Shown: one piece after another, positions 6,922 through 12,295 of the stretch | Layout of the letters: every line of letters begins with the position of its first letter | Numbering within the stretch: position 1 is the first letter of the stretch | From: an uncultured Bacillota bacterium | GTDB lineage: Bacteria; Bacillota; Clostridia; Peptostreptococcales; Anaerovoracaceae | DNA: 12,295 bases | Direction: 5' to 3' | Assembly: GCA_946541435.1 (NCBI GenBank) | Contig: CAMNJK010000027.1 | Location: 1-12,295 of the forward strand | Program-made: the position numbers and the translations under genes | The notes under the pieces: generated by a model | What the model was told of the DNA's origin: nothing | Database searches by the model: none | Seen by the model: the letters and a program-made list of their open reading frames with translations, nothing else

Positions 6922-8661
6922 GTGAGTCAGTCCAATATTGTCGATGAGATCAAAAGCAGGTGTAACATCGTTGACGTCATCGGAAGAGTCGTCACGCTGA
7001 AAAAGGCAGGGAGCAACTATAAGGGTCTCTGTCCTTTTCACAATGAGAAGACACCTTCTTTTAATGTCAACGAAGCCAGGCAGATCTTCGTCTGCTTCGG
7101 CTGCGGGGCCAAGGGCGACGTCATCAGCTTCGTGGAGAAGTACTACAACCACGATTTCAAGGGCGCCTGCGAGATGCTGGCAGGGGAGTACGGCATCGAT
7201 ATGACCGGGGCCTTCGGCGGCAGCGAACACAAGAAGGAACTCTATGAGATCAACCGGCAGGCGGCGATGTTTTTTTATAAGGCGCTGCGCCGCAACGGCA
7301 ATCCCGGTTATCTCTACATGAAGGAACGGGGCATTTCCGAGGAGACCATGAACCGGTTCGGCATCGGATACGCGGACGGGCAGTGGCAGAGCCTGCTGAA
7401 TCACATGGAGTCCCTGGGGGTCTCCCGGGAGAAGCTGCTGCAGCTGGGTCTGATCTCCAGATCCGGAGACCGGTATTACGACAAGTTCCGGGACAGGGTG
7501 ATCTTCCCCATCATCAACACCGGCGGCAAGGTCATCGGATTCGGCGGCCGGATCATCGGGGACGGCAATCCGAAATACCTGAACTCTCAGGAATCTGAGG
7601 TGTTCCAGAAGAAGAACAACCTGTACGGCCTGAACCTGGCCAAGTCCGAGATCACGAAAGAGGACCGGATCATCCTGGTGGAAGGCTATATGGACGTCAT
7701 TTCCCTCTATCAGTCCGGGATCCGCAACGTCTGCGCGTCCCTGGGAACGGCTCTGACCGAGAATCAGGCCCGGCTGATCAAGAGGTTTACAAAAAACGTT
7801 ATTCTGTCATATGACGCGGATGAAGCGGGACAGAATGCGGCCATGCGGGGGATCGACATCCTCTACGGCGAGGATCTGCGGGCCCGCGTACTGAAGGTGG
7901 AAGGAGTCAAGGATCCGGACGAATTCATCAAGGAGCGGGGAAGATCCGCCTTCCTGGATCTGATGGATGAGGCGCTTCCCTACGGGGATTTCAAGATCCG
8001 CCGGATCTCACAGAAGTACGATCTGACGGATGAACAGCAAAGGCTGGACTACCTGCGGGAGATCATCGCCGCGCTGCAGTCCATGCGGCCGGTGGAAGCA
8101 GATATGTACATCAGCAAGATCGCTGAGCAGACCGGGATCTCAGCCCAGGCCATCCGGCTGGAGTATGAGAGCGGGCGTCAGGAGCAGCCTGTGCGGGCGG
8201 CGCCGCCTCCCCGGGAGGATCAGCGCAGCGATCTGTCGGAAGCAGAGAAGAACCTGCTCCGGCTGATGATCATGGATCTGAAATATACGGCGATCCCCTC
8301 CGATATCCATACCGCGGTCTTCCGCGGCGGGGACGGGGCGCAGATCTACCAGCTTTTGCGAAAGGCTGCAGAGGCGGGCAGGACCGGACCTGCGGACCTG
8401 ACAGCGCTGCGGGAGGAACTGGAACCGGAGCAGGCGGAGCTGCTGGAGCGGATCGAACAGATCGCCGTCACGGCTGAGAAAGAACAGATCGTATTCGAAC
8501 AGTGTGTGGATCATATCAGACGGGAGCTGCTGCAGCAGCGGGATCAGGAGATCACATGGATGCTGTCACTGGATGACGGCACGCTGTCGGAGGACGAGCT
8601 GAGAGACCTGATGAAAGAACAGGCACAGATACAGAAACAAATGAAAGGGCAGGGTAGATAA
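6922..8661 (+). CDS. dnaG: DNA primase
   Basis: A 579-residue primase that makes RNA primers at the replication fork. The zinc-binding domain has Cys37, His40, Cys58 and Cys61 (CPFH ... CFGC). The core has the RVIFPIIN stretch (192-199) and the Toprim motifs: VEGYMD with catalytic Glu254, and SYDADEAG with Asp298 and Asp300, followed by KDPDE (331-335). The region from about 430 to the end is the less conserved C-terminal domain that binds the replicative helicase DnaB/DnaC. The start is GTG at 6922. An in-frame TGA at 6913 rules out anything further upstream, and no ATG lies near the conserved N-terminus ([16 protein letters not shown]). The AGGGG at 6905-6909 is 12 bases away, so initiation may be weak. 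rpoD begins 4 bases after the stop. No rpsU gene is present, unlike the classical E. coli rpsU-dnaG-rpoD operon. Confidence 0.98.
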   Translation: MSQSNIVDEIKSRCNIVDVIGRVVTLKKAGSNYKGLCPFHNEKTPSFNVNEARQIFVCFGCGAKGDVISFVEKYYNHDFKGACEMLAGEYGIDMTGAFGGSEHKKELYEINRQAAMFFYKALRRNGNPGYLYMKERGISEETMNRFGIGYADGQWQSLLNHMESLGVSREKLLQLGLISRSGDRYYDKFRDRVIFPIINTGGKVIGFGGRIIGDGNPKYLNSQESEVFQKKNNLYGLNLAKSEITKEDRIILVEGYMDVISLYQSGIRNVCASLGTALTENQARLIKRFTKNVILSYDADEAGQNAAMRGIDILYGEDLRARVLKVEGVKDPDEFIKERGRSAFLDLMDEALPYGDFKIRRISQKYDLTDEQQRLDYLREIIAALQSMRPVEADMYISKIAEQTGISAQAIRLEYESGRQEQPVRAAPPPREDQRSDLSEAEKNLLRLMIMDLKYTAIPSDIHTAVFRGGDGAQIYQLLRKAAEAGRTGPADLTALREELEPEQAELLERIEQIAVTAEKEQIVFEQCVDHIRRELLQQRDQEITWMLSLDDGTLSEDELRDLMKEQAQIQKQMKGQGR

Positions 8662-8665
8662 GAAT

Positions 8666-9916
8666 ATGTCAGAGAAAGATCAGAACAAAAAAACTGCTGA
8701 AGTCGATGTTGAACTGGAATCTTTCCGGAAGAATATCCGGGACATCCTGGACAACGGGACCAAGAGCGAACTGTTCTCCCAGGGGAAGGACGAGGCGGTG
8801 CTGCAGAAACTGATCAACAAGGGTCTGGCCAGAAAGCGGCCGTCGCTGTCTTATGCTGAGATCACGGATGCTTTTGGCGGCATGGATATCGACAAGGACC
8901 GGATGGAGGAGATCTATGAGAAGATCTTCCAGCATAATATCGAGATCCTGGAGGAATCCGAACCGGATGATAAAGACATCATGGAACTGGAAGAGGAGAA
9001 TCTGGCAGAGAATGAGGACTCCGCGGAAGACACTTCCTCCTCCGGCGAGAAGGAGATCGATCTGGAGAGTTCCCTTTCCAAGAGCATTTCCGTGGAAGAT
9101 CCTGTCCGGATGTACCTGAAGGAGATCGGCAAGGTGCCGCTTTTGACAGCGGACGAAGAAGTGGAGCTGGCCAAGCGGATGGAGCAGGGCGACGAATACG
9201 CCAAGCAGAAACTCTGTGAAGCCAACCTGCGTCTGGTGGTCTCCATCGCCAAGAAATACATGGGACGGGGCATGCTGTTCCTGGATCTGATCCAGGAAGG
9301 CAACCTGGGACTGATCAAGGCAGTCGATAAATTTGATTATACCAAGGGATATAAATTCAGCACCTACGCCACCTGGTGGATCCGTCAGGCCATCACACGG
9401 TCCATCGCCGATCAGGCGCGGACCATTCGTATCCCGGTCCACATGGTGGAGACCATCAACAAGCTGATCCGTGTCTCCCGGCAGATGCTGCAGGAGCAGG
9501 GCAGAGAACCGACCCCGGACGAGATCGCTGAAGAGATGGGCATCTCCGTGGAGAAGGTCCGGGAGATCCTGAAGATCGCCCAGGAGCCGGTATCCCTGGA
9601 AACCCCCATCGGTGAAGAAGAAGACAGCCATCTGGGCGATTTTATCCCGGATGAGGACGCGCCGGCGCCGGCGGAGGCGGCAGCCTTCTCCATGCTCAAG
9701 GAACAGCTGGTGGATGTGCTGGGAACCCTGACCGAGCGTGAACAGAAGGTGCTGAAGCTGCGGTACGGCCTGGGAGACGGCAGGGCCCGGACCCTGGAGG
9801 AAGTCGGACGGGAGTTCGACGTGACCCGGGAGCGGATCCGGCAGATCGAGGCCAAGGCCCTCCGTAAGCTCCGTCATCCCACCAGAAGCAAGAAACTCAA
9901 GGATTATCTGGAGTAA
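8666..9916 (+). CDS. rpoD: RNA polymerase primary sigma factor (sigma-70/sigma-A)
   Basis: A 416-residue housekeeping sigma factor. A region 1.1-like domain (about 15-95) is followed by an acidic linker (about 97-140, rich in Glu/Asp/Ser). Region 1.2 begins at [11 protein letters not shown] (145-155). Region 2 contains [31 protein letters not shown] and the -10-recognising, DNA-melting segment [18 protein letters not shown] (230-247). Region 3 follows ([23 protein letters not shown]). Region 4 has [15 protein letters not shown] (355-369) and the -35-binding helix-turn-helix [20 protein letters not shown] (376-395). It is complete and intact. It sits 4 bases after dnaG with an AGGG about 11 bases ahead of the ATG, so it is cotranscribed with primase. 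An extra internal promoter in dnaG is possible but I cannot point to one. Confidence 0.98.
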   Translation: MSEKDQNKKTAEVDVELESFRKNIRDILDNGTKSELFSQGKDEAVLQKLINKGLARKRPSLSYAEITDAFGGMDIDKDRMEEIYEKIFQHNIEILEESEPDDKDIMELEEENLAENEDSAEDTSSSGEKEIDLESSLSKSISVEDPVRMYLKEIGKVPLLTADEEVELAKRMEQGDEYAKQKLCEANLRLVVSIAKKYMGRGMLFLDLIQEGNLGLIKAVDKFDYTKGYKFSTYATWWIRQAITRSIADQARTIRIPVHMVETINKLIRVSRQMLQEQGREPTPDEIAEEMGISVEKVREILKIAQEPVSLETPIGEEEDSHLGDFIPDEDAPAPAEAAAFSMLKEQLVDVLGTLTEREQKVLKLRYGLGDGRARTLEEVGREFDVTRERIRQIEAKALRKLRHPTRSKKLKDYLE

Positions 9917-9940
9917 ACAGATACAGGACGATGCAGAGGC

Positions 9941-10750
9941 ATGGCACAGATCGATGAATTCAGAATGAAGCTGAGCGACCGGATGCAGGTGATCGCGGAT
10001 CATGTGACGCCCGGAGAAAGGCTGGCGGATATCGGTACGGACCATGGACAGATCCCGGTGTGGCTGTTTGCCCGGGGCATCTGTCCCGGGGTGATCCTGG
10101 CCGATATCAGCGAAGGCTCCCTCCGCAAGGCCAAGGAGACCGCGGCGGCCTATCAGTTCGGATCAGGCCTCAGTTTTCGCGTGGGTGACGGCCTGCAGGT
10201 GCTGGAACCGGCAGAGGTGGACACCGTGATCATCGCCGGCATGGGCGGCAAACTCATCCGGGAGATCCTGGGAAGAGATCCTGCCCATACGAAGACCTTC
10301 CGCAAGTTTATCCTGCAGCCGCGAAAAGGGGCAGGGCCCCTCCGGAAATGGTTGCTGGAAAACGGCTATCGCATCATCTGCGAGGACGTGGTCAGGGAAG
10401 GACGTTTTCTGCCGGAGATCATTACGGCGGTGCGTCCGCCGGAAACAGAAGGACCATCCGCTGCGGATCCGGAAGTGACGGATCTGGCGGCAGGATTCCG
10501 GGAGGAACTCTGCAGGTATCATGAAGAGGACATCCGGCTTCGGGTGCCGCCCTGGACGGTGCGCGCCCATGGACCTCTGGAGGATTATCTGGATCTCAGG
10601 ATCGGACAGGAAGAGCTGCGGCTGGAAAACCTGCGCCGGGCCAGGAACCGGGATCTGAAGGAAGAAGAAGCAGCAGAAGAGAACCTGCGTTATCTCAGGG
10701 CGCTGCAGGCACAGACTGACGCCGGAGCCTTACAACAGGAGACGATATGA
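9941..10750 (+). CDS. trmK: tRNA (adenine(22)-N1)-methyltransferase TrmK
   Basis: A 269-residue SAM-dependent methyltransferase that makes m1A at position 22 of certain tRNAs, a modification known from Gram-positive bacteria. The Rossmann-type domain shows motif I LADIGTDHGQIP (28-39), the acidic strand end LADIS (53-57), GDGLQVL (82-88) and the family's IAGMGGKLI (98-106). The C-terminal third is a charged helical region, probably coiled coil (about 215-258), as in B. subtilis TrmK (YqfN). The start at 9941 is less certain. The nearest purine-rich site, AGAGG, is only 1-2 bases away, and AGGA (9925-9928) is 12 away. An ATG at 9965 would give a start nearer the usual family N-terminus but has no ribosome site either. 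The stop overlaps the nif3 ATG by four bases. Confidence 0.94.
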   Translation: MAQIDEFRMKLSDRMQVIADHVTPGERLADIGTDHGQIPVWLFARGICPGVILADISEGSLRKAKETAAAYQFGSGLSFRVGDGLQVLEPAEVDTVIIAGMGGKLIREILGRDPAHTKTFRKFILQPRKGAGPLRKWLLENGYRIICEDVVREGRFLPEIITAVRPPETEGPSAADPEVTDLAAGFREELCRYHEEDIRLRVPPWTVRAHGPLEDYLDLRIGQEELRLENLRRARNRDLKEEEAAEENLRYLRALQAQTDAGALQQETI

Positions 10751-11634
10751 AATACAGACAAGTGATCGATTTGATCGAAGAGATCGCTCCCACGGAGTGG
10801 TTTGAGGATGAAGACAATTCAGGGATCCAGATCCGGACCGATAAGGAAAGCATCGACCGGGTCCTGGTCTGCCTGGAACTCAACGATGACGTGATCCGGG
10901 AAGCCATAGAGCAGAAGGCGGACATGATCATCACCCATCATCCTCTGCTGTTCCATCCCGTGAAGAGCATCACGCCGGACACGCCGGTGGGCCGCTATAT
11001 CATCGCTGCGGTGCAGGCCGGGATCGACGTTTATTCATCCCATCTGCCCTTTGATGCCGCGGTGATGGGGAACAACATGTACCTGGCAAAGCTGCTGAAG
11101 CTGCAGAATGTGGCGGCGCCCGATGAATGGGAGGAGATCCAGGAGGGCGACGGCGGCAGCGGACCCGTGCGGATCAGCTTCAACGGCGGCCGGACGGTGC
11201 TCACCCATGATGCGGATGAAGACGCTTATGAATATGATCCGGATGAAGTGGGCAGCATGGGCTACCTTCCGGTGGCCATGGATTTTCCGGAATTCAGGAC
11301 CTATGTGGAGCGCTGCCTGGATCTGCCGGCAAACTACGTGAGATGCGTGGACGGCGGCAGGGCAGAGATCCGCAAGGTGGCATTCTGTACCGGCGCCGGC
11401 GGAGATTACATCTTTACCGCGGCGCGGGAGGGATGTGACGCCTATATCACCGGCGATCTGAAGCTGCATGAAGCGCAGTTTGCCAAGGCGGCCGGACTCA
11501 CCGTGATCGACGCGGGACACTACGGCACGGAGAAGATCTTTACGGAGAATATGGCGGCGCAGCTTCGCGCAAAGGCAGGCCAGTCCCTGGTGGTGCTGGA
11601 GGCGAAAGCGAACACCAATCCATATACACTCTGA
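10747..11634 (+). CDS. Nif3-like dinuclear metal centre hexameric protein (YqfO/YbgI family)
   Basis: A 295-residue member of the Nif3/DUF34 family, which form ring hexamers with a two-metal site. Visible metal ligands by analogy with E. coli YbgI are His64-His65 (THHPLLFHP), Asp103 (HLPFDAA), His258 and Glu262 (DAGHYGTE). The usual HTNLDAA motif here reads HLPFDAA: the Asp is kept but the two residues after His are changed. The length is near that of the short family form; the PII-like insert of B. subtilis YqfO (about 370 residues) looks absent or much reduced. The family is often labelled GTP cyclohydrolase 1 type 2, but that activity is not a safe assignment. The pairing with trmK is conserved in Firmicutes. 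The ATG overlaps the trmK stop, with AGGAG (10737-10741) 5 bases ahead, so translation is coupled. Confidence 0.93.
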   Translation: MKYRQVIDLIEEIAPTEWFEDEDNSGIQIRTDKESIDRVLVCLELNDDVIREAIEQKADMIITHHPLLFHPVKSITPDTPVGRYIIAAVQAGIDVYSSHLPFDAAVMGNNMYLAKLLKLQNVAAPDEWEEIQEGDGGSGPVRISFNGGRTVLTHDADEDAYEYDPDEVGSMGYLPVAMDFPEFRTYVERCLDLPANYVRCVDGGRAEIRKVAFCTGAGGDYIFTAAREGCDAYITGDLKLHEAQFAKAAGLTVIDAGHYGTEKIFTENMAAQLRAKAGQSLVVLEAKANTNPYTL

Positions 11635-11636
11635 TC

Positions 11637-11658
11637 TCCGCCGAAGGGATCGGCAGGA
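11637..11658 (+). other. Small hairpin between nif3 and rnpB
   Basis: TCC-GCCGA and TCGGC-A-GGA form an 8-pair stem with one bulged A and a five-base loop, right after the nif3 stop. No T run follows, so it is not a standard terminator. It may be a processing or mRNA-stability element. The 48-base gap holds no recognisable promoter for rnpB. Confidence 0.3.
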
Positions 11659-11682
11659 TCAGGACATCAACAACTGAAAAAA

Positions 11683-12047
11683 ACTTTGGGTAAGACAGAC
11701 GGTCGCGTGCATCTTCGGGATGTATGAGGAAAGTCCGGGCTCCGCAGGGCAGGGATGCCGGATAACGTCCGGCGTGGGTAACCATAGGGAAAGTGCAACA
11801 GAAACACACCGCCTAACGGACATGTCCGTGGTAAGGGTGAAATCGTGAGGTAAGAGCTCACGGGGAGCTGTGGTAACACAGTTCTCGTGTAAACCCCATC
11901 CGGAGCAAGACCAAGAAAGGGCTTTGGGCTTCGGCCCGGCGGCGGCCCGTCGCCGCCCGGTAGGTAGGTCGCTGGAGTCTGCCGGTAACGGCAGATCGAG
12001 ATAGATGATCGTCAGATACAGAACCCGGCTTACGTCTTGCCCAAAGT
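11683..12047 (+). ncRNA. rnpB: RNase P RNA (catalytic RNA of ribonuclease P), probably type A
   Basis: About 365 bases. This RNA cleaves 5' leaders from pre-tRNAs. The universally conserved blocks are all there in order: GAGGAAAGTCCGGGCTCC (11726-11743), AGTGCAACAGAAA (11792-11804), GGTAAGGGTGAAA (11830-11842), GTAAGAGCTCAC, the CCGGAGCAAGACCAA run (from about 11900), GAGATAGATGATCGTC and ACAGAACCCGGCTTA (12018-12032). Hairpins I can draw are the P12-like CTGTG-GTAA-CACAG (11868-11881), a 7-pair GGCGGCG/CGCCGCC (11938-11957, P14-like loop GCCCGT) and CTGCCG-GTAA-CGGCAG (11979-11994). The ends pair as P1: ACTTTGGGTAAGAC (11683-11696) with GTCTTGCCCAAAGT (12034-12047). Overall order resembles the E. 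coli (type A) RNA more than the B. subtilis type B. The exact ends are inferred from P1. No promoter of its own is evident. Confidence 0.97.
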
Positions 12048-12054
12048 TTTTTTT
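12034..12054 (+). terminator. 3' end of rnpB: P1 strand followed by U tract
   Basis: The 3' strand of the closing helix (GTCTTGCCCAAAGT) runs directly into eight T (12047-12054). A run of seven A just before and into the 5' strand (11677-11683) can extend the pairing. A local terminator hairpin is absent, so termination would have to use the long-range P1 helix. Read-through into sbcD is possible. Confidence 0.55.
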
Positions 12055-12105
12055 AATGGAAAAAACAAACATGACTGCGGAAGAGAAAAAGAAAGGACCG
12101 GAGAG

Positions 12106-12295
12106 ATGAAACTATTCCACCTGGCGGATCTTCACTTCGGGAAGACCGTCTACGGACTGTCCATGCTGGAGGATCAGAAGTACTGGACGGAAGAGTTCCT
12201 GAAGCTGTGCCGCGAGGAGCGGCCGGACGCGGGGATGATCGCCGGAGATGTGTATGACAGAGCTTCCCCCTCCGGTGACGCGGTGGGGCTTCTGG
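12106..12295 (+). CDS. sbcD: Exonuclease subunit SbcD (Mre11-type metallophosphoesterase), 3' end missing
   Basis: The first 63 codons run off the window edge. SbcD pairs with the ATPase SbcC (Rad50 type) to cut hairpins and blocked ends in DNA. The calcineurin-like phosphoesterase motifs are visible: Asp8 and His10 in LADLHFGK, and Asp48 in AGDVYDR, all metal ligands. YGLSMLEDQ (16-24) matches the SbcD subgroup (compare the NG.S.LEDQ motif typical of Firmicutes). AAAGGA (12092-12097) is 8 bases before the ATG. sbcC would be expected just downstream, outside the window. The gene starts 51 bases after the rnpB U tract. No good promoter is seen there, so its transcript either reads through or starts within rnpB. 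Confidence 0.93.
   Translation, partial: MKLFHLADLHFGKTVYGLSMLEDQKYWTEEFLKLCREERPDAGMIAGDVYDRASPSGDAVGLL

Noticed and set aside
8669..10045. Minus-strand open frame of 458 codons opposite rpoD
   Set aside because: It is an antisense shadow of a clearly conserved sigma factor, and its composition (many Leu, His, Asp) is that of reverse-complemented coding DNA.
11659..12072. Minus-strand open frames inside rnpB
   Set aside because: The region is a structural RNA gene with all universal RNase P blocks; open frames there are incidental.
1..12295. CRISPR arrays, insertion sequences, prophage, toxin-antitoxin or biosynthetic clusters
   Set aside because: I saw no spaced direct repeats, transposase or integrase motifs, or small paired genes; nearly all of the window is explained by conserved genes.

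Overview
The window looks like a stretch of chromosome from an anaerobic, fairly GC-rich Bacillota (Clostridia). The evidence is a 4-hydroxybutyrate (4HB) fermentation gene pair, a short DtxR/MntR-type regulator, the Firmicutes-style order dgt-dnaG-rpoD-trmK-nif3, and an RNase P RNA with conserved elements of the bacterial type A form. I cannot name the genus from sequence alone. Coding density is high, almost everything is on the + strand, and no mobile element, CRISPR array, tRNA or phage gene is visible.

Layout. (1) 1-2199: the 3' part of a 4HB CoA-transferase and a complete 4HB dehydrogenase, ending at a strong rho-independent terminator (2267-2309). Together they interconvert succinate semialdehyde, 4HB and 4HB-CoA on the route from succinate or GABA to crotonyl-CoA and butyrate. 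(2) 2342-2785, minus strand: a convergent DtxR/MntR-family metalloregulator with its own terminator. Its metal site mixes MntR-like and DtxR-like ligands. (3) 2786-2981: a divergent promoter region. (4) 2982-6782: a compact run of a DUF975 membrane protein, an M16 zinc peptidase, dUTPase and a dGTPase-like HD phosphohydrolase. The first two are coupled by a 4-base overlap. (5) 6844-11634: a clear sigma-A promoter, then dnaG (GTG start), rpoD, trmK and a Nif3-family gene, tightly spaced. (6) 11683-12054: rnpB, the RNase P RNA, whose closing helix runs directly into a U tract. (7) 12106-end: the first 63 codons of sbcD.

How the genes fit together. The centre and right form a conserved information-processing neighbourhood: dNTP-pool hydrolases (dut, dgt), primase, primary sigma factor, tRNA m1A22 methyltransferase, RNase P RNA and a DNA end-processing nuclease. 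The left is catabolic, and its codon use differs (arginine mostly AGA), which fits high expression. The DtxR-like regulator is the only transcription factor besides sigma-A.

I did not find a convincing undescribed system. The points most worth a second look are the hybrid metal site of the regulator, the coupled DUF975-M16 pair of unknown function, and the A/U-extended closing helix of rnpB.
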